Below are positions 1 through 10,519 of a stretch of DNA of 64,000 nucleotides, piece by piece; the first letter of the stretch is position 1; the number at the start of each line of letters is the position of its first letter. Under the pieces are notes generated by a model. The model was not told the origin of the DNA. It did no database searches and was given only the letters and a program-made list of their open reading frames with translations. The stretch is from Turbatrix aceti (lineage: Eukaryota > Nematoda > Chromadorea > Rhabditida > Panagrolaimidae): NCBI GenBank assembly GCA_963969345.1, contig OZ017767.1, positions 8,646,739 through 8,710,738 of the forward strand, given 5' to 3'. The position numbers and the translations under genes were made by a program.

Positions 1-281
1 AAAAAATAGATGTTACCAGTTTCAATAAAATTAACAACGTAAGACGTATCTTTACGCAGAACAAAGGATTCTGGATTTTTTATTGCCAGTTCAAGACTTT
101 TGCCACCGATGGAAACAGTCTCAAAGACCTGCACGTCAAAATTGCCCGATCGAGGCAGGTTGCTTCGCAGATCAGCGACCACAGAAGAAATGGTAGTGGA
201 CTCCGACACGGCATAACGGTGCGTAGCCACCGAGGATTCTGTGGGATTTGTGGCAATGATGCGACAGTAGACGTCGGCCAT
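1..281 (-). CDS. Unrecognised protein, N-terminal 93 residues, runs off the window
   Basis: An uninterrupted frame starts at an ATG (complement of 279-281, context ATCATGGCC) and continues to the window edge without a stop, giving about 93 residues. The product begins MADVYCRIIATNP and has no signal peptide or membrane segment. Composition is that of a soluble folded protein (alternating hydrophobic and polar residues, e.g. VQVFETVSIGG). Codon use is more GC-rich than the surrounding DNA, which favours real coding. A different frame in the same place opens earlier at 385 but reads through low-complexity codons and is rejected. I do not recognise the family and the gene is incomplete here, so no function is assigned. 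It lies on the same strand as the receptor array that follows. Confidence 0.55.
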   Translation of the reverse strand, partial: MADVYCRIIATNPTESSVATHRYAVSESTTISSVVADLRSNLPRSGNFDVQVFETVSIGGKSLELAIKNPESFVLRKDTSYVVNFIETGNIYF

Positions 282-796
282 GATAGCCAAAAAAAAAGTG
301 TAAAAAGTGTTTTTGACAAGGTTGATTGCATTTTTCTTGACAGCCTGCACTTTCGTGCTGAGAACCACGTCGAACTGCGGCGCATAAAAATGTAAAAACT
401 CGAGCTTATAAAAAGTGTATCGAATAAGATTTACTTTTTGTAATGTCGTTTTTTTGATACACTTTTTGTATATCTTTGCAGTGATTGTTTTACCATAGAA
501 TGAAGGTTTAATTGAAGATTGAAACCGATTTGAAGGGGAAACAGTTTTTGGAAAACTTGACGACATGTTTTACGCGATGCTGATCAGGGTTTTCTAATTT
601 GACTTTTTGTACCGTGAAAAATATTCGCCAAACCATACCAGTTACTTTGTAAAAAATGAAATTCTGCATTCTGTAAGACAAGCTTGTTTGGGAATTTCAC
701 GTACACCTGTCTTATGGATAACGGTATTATTCGGTAATATTTTTATGCAGTTTTAATTTTTGCTTTATGACATACAGTCTTTACACAGTTTATTTC
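282..796. other. Intergenic, AT-rich, no gene seen
   Basis: This stretch separates the partial unknown gene from the 3' end of the first receptor gene. It should hold the promoter of the partial gene. I see no repeat or RNA gene; two CAGTTTT motifs (near 549 and 749) are present. Confidence 0.5.
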
Positions 797-1954
797 TTAC
801 TTCAAATGCTCAACAACGAATTCCCGCATATCGTTATGCAGCAATGTCATTAACGCCGTCGGCAAAAGCATGATGAAGTATCTGGAAGTGCGCAAGTACG
901 TGTTATACAAATAGAACAAAATTGTACTGATAGGCAACGTTGGCGAGATTTCAGTGCACCGAAGAAAATTTGTCACGTGGTGAGGGCAAAAGTGTACGCT
1001 TGCAATATCTATATTGGTTGTTAGCAGAAAAAATGTCACGCCAATGATCGTTGTCTGTGCTGCCATTTTCCAGACACTGGAAGCGTACCGTGTTCCCGAA
1101 AGCCAGGAAGTTACGGTGAAAAATTCTCTCCAGTTATTGAATCTGAATTTGATGTTGAAAAGGATTTCGGCGCCTATGAGAACGTTCAAAACAGTAAAAA
1201 TATAGTAGTAATGATTTAGTATGTAAAATATGTACTTAAAAAATTATCTTCAATTCTTTTGTTGAACAAATTCAGTTTTAAAACTTACATTGACATTGTT
1301 GTGAATTAACACAGCTACGGAATCTGGTATAATATAAATTCGCATGAAATACAACGAACGATATTGAAGATGACAAAAACGTAGAACGAGTGCTACAATC
1401 CAGATTCCGAGCATGCAAAGATGGGCATAGATGGATTCGAAATATCTCGTGAAACGGGGAACAAAAAATATACAAAATTGGTAGGCAGTGAGCATGCCCA
1501 CAAATATGGAGCGAAAAGCTACGTCATCAGTCGTCAGTATTTCAACGAGACTTAAAACATTTTTCATGTTGCGAACTAAATAGAATATATTGTAATAAGA
1601 AATAAACACTGCCACTGCAACATCCAAAACAAAAACCATTTGTGCGCACAGAAAATGCGTAATCCAGAGCAAAATGCCTTTTTCATAGTCGGGATCCGAC
1701 ATTGTCTGAAAATGAAAATAATTTTAATTATTTTTTTTTAATTCTTGGGCAGTGTTCAAAACATTACAAACCTTGAAACAGAACGCAAGACCTAATAAAT
1801 TCAAAAGGAATGCAGTTATAATAATTGCCATGTTTATGAACATTGATAAGAACACAACGCAGTAATCTGACATCCAAAAAATGAGGTAATCTTCCTTTGT
1901 GTGCGAATTTGACATTGGGGTGTAAAATGGTGTACTGGTTGAAGTCAACGCCAT
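797..1954 (-). CDS. Nematode chemoreceptor (Sra-superfamily-like 7TM), array copy 1
   Basis: Three exons in phase 0: 1772-1954, 1289-1705 and 797-1234, giving about 345 residues. Donors are GTTTGT and GTAAGT; acceptors are TTTTCAG and TTTTTTAAG. Hydrophobic segments are spaced as in a seven-helix receptor: one in exon 1, four in exon 2, and the rest in exon 3. Exon 3 carries a loop motif LSGTRYASSVWKMAAQ, which matches in position and spirit the LSxRYQxxEN motif of nematode Sra/Srab/Sre receptors (family knowledge; the assignment to one family is inference). The C-terminus is LPTALMTLL followed by REFVVEHLK. The ATG at 1954 was chosen because the longer frame opens with TTG. It would act at the plasma membrane of sensory neurons. 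The same intron positions are found in the copies at 2772, 4363 and 9216. Confidence 0.8.
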
Positions 1955-2167
1955 CGGTGAAATTTGTAAAAAGAGTGTCCAGTTATATTTGTTAACCAAC
2001 AAATTCTACAAGAGCAATTGCAGGTGATTTGTATGCCACAGTGGTTGCCACGAACTTTGAGTAGAGTTGTCACACCCATAAGCTTGTACACACAATATGC
2101 ACCTGGTTTATGAATACTGTATTTGTTGAGTTTCTAATTGCGAAAAAGGCAGTGACATTGTAAATAT

Positions 2168-2550
2168 CATATCAATTGATTTTTCAAGAGTGGCAAATTA
2201 ATGCTACCACTTCGACTAAATCGCCGTGTTTTTATGCCCGAAAATAAAAGAAAGGTTTTTCGACTGACTGGCCAAGTAAGGGGCAAACAAAAAGTCTCTT
2301 TCGTGCGTCGTGGCGGCCAACACTGGCCGCACCAAAACCGTTGCTCAAATCAGTTGATTTTTCACGAGTGGCAAATTAATGCTACCACTTAGACTAAATC
2401 GCCGTTCTTTTGCCCGAAAATAAAAGAAAGGTTTGCATCATTTTTTGATGGACTGCCAACTGAAGAATGGTTTGGCTTGTGTCGGTTGATCAGTTGCGCG
2501 CGTTGCCGCAACTTGCCGGCACTATCTGATGGTGAACTTCAATAACTATT
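2168..2550. repeat. GC-rich dispersed repeat, about two tandem units of 178 bp, copy 1
   Basis: Two tandem units start near 2170 and 2350 (the block GAGTGGCAAATTA recurs 178 bases apart). Each contains the 7-bp-arm hairpin GCGGCCA-acac-TGGCCGC region and TTTCGTGCGTCGTGG. A non-repeated tail (TTTTTTGATGGACTGCC and onward) follows. The whole block, including the tail, recurs at 8625-9060. It is much more GC-rich than the flanking DNA and has no convincing coding potential. No terminal inverted repeats or target duplications were found. Confidence 0.8.
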
Positions 2551-2771
2551 TTTTTTTACAAAAAAATTTTAGACTTTCATAAATTGAGCTGCAGTATATT
2601 TTTTTCATATTCTAAATGGACCGCTTGTAGTGCCGTGCTACACTAATTTCTGACCAAAAAGGTGACGATTACCTGTACAAAAAGTAACTTACAAAAAAAC
2701 TAAGTTTCTCATGCAGTTTTTTTCAGTGATTATCGTTCAGTTTATTTTTTAGATCATCAACTTTTCCATTT

Positions 2772-3927
2772 TTATTTTAGGTACTTCAGAACAAACTCTC
2801 GTATATCCGGGCGCAACAGAGTCATTAACGCTGTCGGTAGCATCAGAATGAAAAATCTCGAAGTTTGCCTGTACGTATTATACAGATAATACAAAATTGT
2901 GCTGATAGGCAGCATTGGCGAGATTTCAATGCACGTTTTCACAGTTATAACGTGATGACGACAAAATTCTACGTCCAAAAGATCGAAATGAGTATTTAGT
3001 AAGGAAAACGTCAATGCAATGATAGTCGTTTGTGCAGCCATTTTCCAGACACTGGAAGCGTATCGTGTTCCCGAAAGCCAAGAAGATACGGTAAAAAACT
3101 CTCGGAAGTTTTTGAATCTGAATTTGATGTTGAAAAGGATTTCGGCGCCTATCAGAACGTTTATGACAGTTATAATGTAGTAGTATTGGTTTAGGTACCC
3201 AAATATGTAGTTCTAAAAATTAAGTTTTTTTACAAATGTAAAGAAATTTAAAGAAAGTTAAAAATCAATTTTCTTATACTCACTTTAAAATTGTGGTCCA
3301 TAAAAACTGCAACATTGTCCGGTATAATGTATATTCGCATTATATCCAGTGAACGATATTGAAGAATACAAAACCGCTTAAAAAGAAAAACAATCCAAAA
3401 TCCGAGCATGCAAAGATGAATATAAACTGATTCAAAAATACGGCTGAATTTTGGAAGAAAGAAAATACTAAATTGGTATGCCGTCAGCATGGCCACAAAT
3501 ACGGCGCGAAAGCCTGTGTCATCGGTAAGAAGTGTATCAATTATATTGTAGACAACAACATAATCAAATTGAACGTCATAGATTTGAATGAAATTTGTGA
3601 AAATCATTGACACAGAAGTATCAAAAACAAGAACCATTTGTATGCATAAAAAGTGTGTAATCCAAAGCACAAAACCTTTTTCGTAGTCGCGATCTGACAT
3701 TGTCTAAAAAATCAATCATTGGAAGTGATCAGTTTAAATTTTTTTTCGACACAAACCTTGAAACAATAAGCCAGACCAAAGACATTCAGAAAAACTGCAG
3801 GCACAATTATTGCCACGTTGGCGAAAATTGAAAGATGCATAGCGCAGTACCCTGACATGGTATGAATATAAAACTCCTTTTTTGTATAAGGCAATGTGGG
3901 ATTTTCACGGTATGTATTATTCGACAT
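2772..3927 (-). CDS. Nematode chemoreceptor (Sra-superfamily-like 7TM), array copy 2
   Basis: Three exons, 3757-3927, 3284-3703 and 2772-3212, all joined in phase 0, give about 343 residues starting MSNNTYRENP. Donors are GTTTGT and GTGAGT; acceptors TTTTTTAG and TTTTTAG. Exon structure and membrane-segment spacing match copy 1, and the loop motif LSGTRYASSVWKMAAQ is identical. The C-terminus, RPDIREFVLKYLK, is shared with the copy at 9216 rather than with its immediate neighbours, and both genes are followed by the same GC-rich repeat, so these two derive from one block duplication. It is an intact gene by sequence; ligand and cell of expression cannot be read from the DNA. Confidence 0.8.
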
Positions 3928-4362
3928 TGGAAGAACAGTGTTGTAAGTTACAGAAAACAGTTGTCGAAAAACTTTGTATTATTATAGAAGTGAGTGATAT
4001 AATACATGTCAACTAACAATATTTATATTGCATTTATAATCACACAAGTAAGTATTGCAGTATCATACAGATAAGTTTACCATGTAAAGCACCTGTTAGA
4101 CACACAAATTTCTGACACGAACAAAGATGTACATACATATGTAAGAATTTTCGCCAGTGTTCTATTCTGATAAAAATCGCCTCTCGACTCTTGACTCTCG
4201 AGCTTGATAATGTTTATTTAGTTTTTCCAGTAATGAAAATCTTTATTTTGTACAAGTCAACACTCTGACAGGTGCATCGCTGACATTATTACTCGTAAGA
4301 GAGCAAAACCCTATGTAAATATTCGCTAACGCGTATCAGTTTTGCCAATAGCGTTTATTTTT
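3928..4362. other. Intergenic spacer between receptor copies, nothing recognised
   Basis: AT-rich DNA with presumed promoter function for copy 2 and 3' flank of copy 3. I see no gene, RNA or repeat of note. Confidence 0.5.
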
Positions 4363-5487
4363 CTATTTCATGCGCTCAATAACAAATTCTCGCATATCCT
4401 TATGCATCAGGGTCATTAACGCTGTCGGTAGCATCAGCACGAACCATCTGGAGGTAAGCAAGTACGTGTGGTACATAACGAACAAAATTGTGCTTATTGG
4501 AAGTGTTGATGAGATTTCAATGCATTTGATGACAGTTGTCACATGACGGGGGCAAAAGCCTACGTCCAAGAGTTCGAAATTACTATAGATAAAAGTGATT
4601 GTCAAAGCAATGATTGTTGTCTGGGCTGCCATTTTCCAGACACTGGAAGCGTACCGTGTTCCCGAAAGCCAAGAAGTTATGGTAAAAAATTCTCTCCAGT
4701 TGTTGAATCTGAATTTGATGTTGAATAGGATTTCGGTGCCTATGAGAGCGTTCAAAACAGTAAACATGTAGTAGTATTGGTTTATATATTTTAATAGGTT
4801 AAACTAAAAATTGTGTTTATTTTTACAAAGTTATTTTCCCACTCACGATAAATAGGTGAATCGACATTGCAAAATTATAAAATGCGTCTGGTATAATATA
4901 AATTCGCCATAAATCCAGTACGAGAAATTGAAGAGTACACAAACGATGTATGAGAATTACAATCCAGATTCCGTACATGCAAAGGTGAATATAAATAGAT
5001 TCAAAAAACTTAGTGAAACGGGGAAGAAAAAATATACAAAACTGGTATGCAGTCAGGATGCCTACAAAAACGGTTCGGAATGCTATATCGTCGGTTGTTA
5101 CTATATCAATTAATTTGTGGAGTTCTCGAATCATACTGTATTCAACGTCATAAAACTGTACATAATGCGTGATTAATATCGCTACTGCAGTATCAAAAAC
5201 AAGGATAATCTGGGCGCAAAGAAAATGTGTAATCCAGATCAAAATACCTTTTTCATAGTCGCGATTGGACGTTGTCTGAAAAAAAAGATTAGATGCCTTT
5301 AATTTTTTATCATTTCCTAATCATCACAAACTTTGAAACAGAAAGCCAGACCAAATACATTTAGGAGAACTGCGGTTACAATTACAGATACATTTATAAA
5401 CATTGAAAGAAGCATAGCGTAGTGAGCTGTCATTCTATAAATCAAAATATCTTTCATTCTGTAAGACAAAACGTGATGATTCAACAT
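4363..5487 (-). CDS. Nematode chemoreceptor (Sra-superfamily-like 7TM), array copy 3
   Basis: Exons 5332-5487, 4847-5275 and 4363-4803 join in phase 0 to give about 341 residues starting MLNHHVLSYR. Donors are GTTTGT and GTGAGT; acceptors TTTTTTCAG and TTTTTAG. The layout of hydrophobic segments is the same as in copies 1 and 2, as is the loop motif LSGTRYASSVWKMAAQ in exon 3. The N-terminal exon and the extracellular loops are the most diverged parts, and exon 2 lacks the in-frame ATG that copies 1, 2 and 5 have just after the acceptor (ACG instead), which confirms that this ATG is not a start codon in the family. Intact by sequence. Confidence 0.78.
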
Positions 5488-5698
5488 TTGAAAAAAAAAC
5501 GATGTAAACAGAAGCCGCTGTCAGAGAAATTTTCGGTTTTGGATATGCAGTGTTCAGGCCAACCAATTATATTTATAACAAGGTGAGTTTAATACGCAAA
5601 ACAGCTGATTTGTGTGCAATCGCACACCCATGTATTTATTATTTAATGAAATGTGGAGTACATGCTGAATATGCCTACATGTAGTTGTAGTTGTGAAA

Positions 5699-5960
5699 CT
5701 ACTGCATGTTGTTGTGCTTCTGTTGATAGGTGGAAAAAAAGTTATTGATATTACTCTTAATATAAGGAGCCTTATGCATCAGAGTCAATGCAGTTGGCAG
5801 TATCGACATGAACAATTTCGAAATCTTTATGTACATACACGCTCTACAAATGATACAAAATTGTGCTAATCGGCATTGTCGACAAGATTTCAATGCATTG
5901 CCTAACAGTTGTCACATGATTACGGCAAAAGTTTACGTTAAAAATATCGAAATTTGAAAC
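5699..5960 (-). pseudogene. Chemoreceptor relic (remains of an exon 3)
   Basis: The complement of 5760-5960 can be aligned by eye with the last exon of the neighbouring receptors: fragments resembling VTTVxQCIEI, STMPISTILYHL and LPTALTLMHK are visible. The frame is broken by insertions or deletions, the LSGTRY core is missing, and no exons 1 and 2 are found upstream. It is a decayed fifth array member. Confidence 0.65.
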
Positions 5961-6037
5961 AAATTCATTCAAATCAATCTTACAAAAGCAGAGAAATATA
6001 AGTTTTTACACTTACTTAGTTGCCGGCAGCCTGCTGC

Positions 6038-7824
6038 TCAATACACAAAAAAACAAAGCAAGAAGAAAGAAAACAAGAAAATCGTTATTCTCCCGCGACA
6101 AATGTTGTAATTTGGTTTTGTTGAATGATTCAGCAAGAACTCTTCTGAGTCAATAAAAATCTGGTTAACCGTGTATCGTGTAGTCCATTTTTTGCCCTTC
6201 TGAAAAGGAAACGTTGTATTCCTTGGATCTATAACACCGCAAGTAATGACGCCATATAGATTGTTTTTGCGCAGATTCGTGAGTCTTATAGGGTCCGTAG
6301 AAACATTTGCACACGTGTTGTTTGGCAGTAAATTGACGCAATTCGTAGCTCTGCCATCGATACTGATGAGATTGACTCCCAGCAACATCCGTTCGAGATC
6401 GAATTCATAGGGCTGAGCGTTTCCATAGAAAGCAACGTAGTAGAGGGGGTTCGGCAGACTGCGCATTAAAAAAGGAACAAACGATATATCAACGCTGATA
6501 TTGGCATGTGGGTCGTTCCAATCGATGTTATCCTTGTTAACGATGTCGTATTTAAAATCATAAATTGTACCGCAAAGTGGCGCACGATAAATTGAGTTTT
6601 CGACGCAAACACTTCCGTTCACTGATTTACAGTCTGCAAGAAAGCATAAAAAACTGAGTATTCTTAATATTCATGTCCTCTAAAGTATCAAAACTCACCG
6701 ATTTTAATGCTTTGATACGCGTGAGCACGGGCCTTGATATTATAGACAAGGGCACAAGAAAAAGAATAAACTTGCCAGGCGGCATAGACAAACGCGCACC
6801 TCCTATACATTACATCTGCCCCGATATCCATCTGAATAGTTCGTTCTTCCAATCCTTGAACATAGTTAGGTTCCGGCACAACCTGTCCGATGGTTGCCAC
6901 GTCGCAGTTGGTCATGTGAAAGATCGGGGTCAATTCAAGATCATGCCCCCCCAGCGGCCATTTTGTTTCTTCATAGCGAAAGATGATGCGAACCGTTGCG
7001 TTCGACTCGTAACCATTATGGGTGAAAGTCTTGTTTATGAAGTTCATGGATACGAGTTGAAGCCGAGGATTGACTTTTGGTTTTGGAGGAGGAATCAAAA
7101 ATATCGGAGGCAAGTCACCAAGATTTTTTGAAACGGACACCGGCGTGATTTGTATTTCGACTTTTTGGCATATATTTGTCGTTGCACTGAAGTTGTGGAG
7201 CTGAGGTGTTGTTGTGATCTAACGAAGTATAATATGAGAATATAAAAGGTTCTGCTTCAAAAACTTACAATTTTTGAGCGCTGAAACATGCTATGTACAG
7301 GCCAATAGTTGACAACGTAAATGTCAGCATGAGGCACTGGGTTCCACCTGATGAAAAGCTTGTAGTTCTTTTCGTAACCGTAGGTTACGTTCACGACGTC
7401 ATCAAGTGTGTTTTGATCGCCGGGATTAGGTGACTGCAAATTGCGGCATTGTTGCCAGCAGGTGTGGTTCTTTCTCGGCTGGAAAAAACATCACAAATGT
7501 GCTTTAAAAAATACAGAAAATACCAATTATCCAGTTTTACAATTTCTAAAAATGAAACTTACACACAAATCAGGAGAGTCATAGGGTTCACACCGGGTAC
7601 TGCAATTTAAAAGTTCTTCCTGAAAAAAAAATCTAAATCCAAATTCCCGTGCCTGATTTCAAACTCACATCACCAAAATTGAAAAATTCCTGGAGGCAGC
7701 TAGCAACGCATTTGTGGAAACAAAAATAGGACAGATGTTTTACAGATTCTTGGTGTGCGAAGGCTTGCTCCATGAACAATATCGTAAATATGGTAAAGTT
7801 GGGTACAAGTAAGGGTCGTCGCAT
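6038..7824 (-). CDS. Secreted or membrane-anchored Cys-rich / fibronectin-III-like protein
   Basis: Five exons join in phase: 7669-7824, 7563-7619, 7269-7478, 6699-7218 and 6038-6633, giving about 512 residues. The ATG at 7824 is used because the longer frame opens with TTG. The N-terminus is a signal peptide (FTIFTILFMEQAFA). A Cys-rich stretch follows (CFHKCVASC, CSTRCEPY, CPRKNHTCWQQC; residues about 33-85), then a fibronectin-III-like strand pattern (FIRWNPVPHADIYVVNYW, residues about 110-130), several N-glycosylation sequons, and a C-terminal hydrophobic tail (residues about 492-510). The Cys spacing recalls the N-terminal Cys box of anosmin-1, but no WAP domain follows, so that link is tentative. 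It probably acts at the cell surface or in the extracellular matrix. It sits between receptor copies on the same strand. Confidence 0.7.
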
Positions 7825-8502
7825 TGTCAATATCAGCTTAATCAATTGAGTAATTTGAAACAGTTATTGTTTAAAATAACTAAAAAATATAATTATCCAA
7901 ACATCATCCGAACAAAAAAAGTAGCAGTAATTTTGCGGAAGCGGCACCTTTTCAAAAATAAAAAAATTCTGTACATGCTAATGAGATAATTTTTAACTTT
8001 TCTAAGACCACAACTGTGCAGCACAATTTTACCCCCATTTATGAATATGATTCAACAAATCACAGTCATAAATGAACTTTTTTATTGCAACTGAGGAGCA
8101 CAGCAACTTCGCTCTCGTGTTATTTCCAACTGAAATTGTTATTTGCAACTGATATATATATTGCGGGGTAACCTTTCAATTAATAATAAATAACACGATG
8201 CATGAGTAAGAAAAATAAATAAATTTAATTTCCAAAACGGGCGTTATTATGCATTGATCAGAAAAATTAACAGACAAATCAACAATGCGATGACGCCCAC
8301 GCCTACGACTCTCCGAACAAAAGTTTAGGAAGTTTCGCTGCTCTTCGTTTGGTCGTCCTACTTTTTGGTTGTGTCCCGTATTTTCTCTCCTGTGTAATTG
8401 GCATAGCCAAAGGTTTTATACCTTTGTTTTGAGGGATTGTAGAAACGTTCAAAGTAAGGCGTTTCACTATAGGGCTTTTTATAATACCATAGGAACTTAA
8501 AC
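7825..8502. other. Intergenic, AT-rich, nothing recognised
   Basis: Upstream region of the fibronectin-III-like gene. No coding frame with sensible composition is seen; the stretch contains several TA-rich runs and presumably holds that gene's promoter. Confidence 0.5.
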
Positions 8503-8535
8503 AACAATGCTATGGTGATTCACCATAGCATTGTT
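8503..8535. repeat. Perfect 16-bp inverted repeat with 1-base centre
   Basis: AACAATGCTATGGTGA, one T, then its exact reverse complement. The hairpin has no mismatch. It may be a binding site, a hairpin RNA or the end of a small mobile element. Function not known. Confidence 0.9.
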
Positions 8536-8596
8536 ATTTTAGCAAATTGAAGGTTTACTGACACTAAATTTTATTAAAAAATAATACTGATTGCGG

Positions 8597-8618
8597 GTTT
8601 TCGTGCGCGCACGAAAAC
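8597..8618. repeat. Perfect 22-bp palindrome of CGTGCG type
   Basis: GTTTTCGTGCGCGCACGAAAAC is its own reverse complement and shares TTTCGTGCG with the GC-rich repeat that begins immediately downstream, so it may be a rearranged end of that repeat. Confidence 0.9.
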
Positions 8619-8624
8619 ACGACG

Positions 8625-9060
8625 CACGAAAAGTTTCTCTTTCGTGCGTCGTGGCGGCCAACACTGGCCGCACCAAAATCGTTGTTCTGATCAGTTGATT
8701 TTTCACGAGTGGCAAATTAATGCTACCACTTAGACTAAATCGCCGTTTTTTTGCCCGAAAATAAAGGAAGGGTTTTTCGACTGACTGACCAAGTAAGGGG
8801 CAAACAAAAAGTCTCTTTCGTGCGTCGTGGCGGCCAACACTGGCCGCACCAAAGCCGTTGCTCTGATCAGTTGATTTTTCACGAGTGGCAAATTAATGCT
8901 ACCACCTATACTAAATCGTCGTTCTTTTGCCCGAAAATAAAAGAAAGGTTTGCATCGTTTTTTGATGGACTGCCAACTGAAGAATGGTTTGGCTTGTGTC
9001 GGTTGATCAGTTGCGCGCGTTGACGCAACTTGCCGGCACTATCTGATCGTGAATTTCAAT
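8625..9060. repeat. GC-rich dispersed repeat, two tandem units of 176 bp, copy 2
   Basis: Second copy of the block at 2168-2550. The unit boundary GAGTGGCAAATTA recurs 176 bases apart (near 8707 and 8883). The tail that follows, including GATGGACTGCCAACTGAAG, is nearly identical to the tail of copy 1, as is the DNA leading into the next receptor gene. No good coding frame. Confidence 0.8.
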
Positions 9061-9215
9061 CACTGTTTTTTTACAAAAAAATTGTAGAATGTCATAAATT
9101 GAGCTACAGTATATTTTTTTCATTTTCTAAATGGACCGCGTGTAGTAAGTTTTTCATACTTTTTTTTCAGTGATTACCGTTCAATTTATTTTTTAGTTCA
9201 TCAACTTTTCCATTT

Positions 9216-10519
9216 TTATTTAAGGTACTTCAGAACGAACTCTCGTATATCCGGACGCAGCAGAGTCATTAACGCGGTCGGTAGCATTAGGATGAAAAAT
9301 CTCGAAGTGTGTCTGTACGTATTATACAGATAGTACAAAATTGTGCTGATAGGCAGCGTTGACGAGATTTCAATGCAATTCATGACAATATCTGTCACGT
9401 GATAGGGGCAAAAGTTTGAATGTGAAAGGTCGAATTCAGTTTGTAGCAAAGTAAACGTCAAGGCAATAATCGTTGTCTGTGCTGCCATTTTCCAGACACT
9501 GGAAGCGTACCGTGTTCCCGAAAGCCAGGAAGCTACAGTGAAAAACTCGCGCATGTTTTTGAATCGTAATTTGATGTTGAATAGAATTTCGGCGCCTATC
9601 AGAATGTTCAGGATAGTAAAAATGTAATAGTAATGGTTTAAGTAGTAAAATACGTATTCCTTAAAAACGTTGTTAATTAAGTCATTTCAGTGTATTTATT
9701 ATTAAAAATAAAATTTAAATTTAAAACTCACTCTGACAATTTTGTTAACAAAAAATATTACCGAGTCCGGTATAATATAAATTCGCATAAAATACAGCGA
9801 ATGATGTTGAAGAACGCAAAACCGCCGAAAAAGGGCAACAATCCAAAATCCGAGCATGCAAAGGTGGATATGGACAGACTCGAAAATACCACTGAATCGA
9901 GGAAGGAAAAAAATACAAAACTGATAGACAGTGAGCATGGCTACAAAAATGGAGCGGAAGGCAGTGTCATCAGTAGTCATTACTCCAATCAAATTTTTTA
10001 GATCGCGTGTAACAGTTTTTTCAGCTTCATAAAATTGATCAAAATTCATAAAAAGCACTGCCATTGCAGTATCGAAAACAACGACGATTTGTGCGCATAG
10101 AAAATGCGTTATCCAGAGCAGGAAACCTTTTTCGTAATCACGATCGGACATTGTCTGAAAAATACATAGAGAAATTGAAATTATATATGTATCTAAATAT
10201 TTCTTGTTTTTTTTATCTTATTGTTATCAGTTTAAATCAGAGATTATCTTGATAATATTATCGAGTTATCACAAACAGAAGATTCAACCGTGGCAATCAG
10301 ACTGTTTAGCCAGTTTAAATTTTTTTGAACTCAAATTTAGAATTGAGCAGATTTGTAACAAACCTTGAAACAGTAAGCAAGACCCAGGACATTCAGAATG
10401 ATTGCAGTCACTGTGGTTGCCAAATTGACAAAATTTGAAATATGAAATTCGTAGTACACTGACAGTTTGTAAAGATAAAGTCGTTGCCTCTTGAGGTCAA
10501 AATAAGGGGTATTTGGCAT
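9216..10519 (-). CDS. Nematode chemoreceptor (Sra-superfamily-like 7TM), array copy 5
   Basis: Exons 10364-10519, 9732-10154 and 9216-9659 join in phase 0 to give about 340 residues starting MPNTPYFDLK. Donors GTTTGT and GTGAGT; acceptors TTTCAG and TTTTTAAG. The loop core LSGTRYASSVWKMAAQ and the C-terminal RPDIREFVLKYLK are identical to copy 2, and the 3' flank is the same GC-rich repeat, so copies 2 and 5 arose by a block duplication spanning gene and repeat. The non-receptor gene at 6038-7824 now lies between them. Intact by sequence; expected to be a sensory-neuron membrane receptor. Confidence 0.8.

Noticed and set aside
80..385. Minus-strand frame of 101 codons overlapping the partial gene
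   Set aside because: Opens in a run of poly-T-derived Leu/Phe codons; the frame starting at 281 has much better composition and stays open to the window edge.
6673..7131. Plus-strand frame of 152 codons
   Set aside because: Antisense shadow of exon 4 of the fibronectin-III-like gene, whose exons join in phase with standard splice sites.
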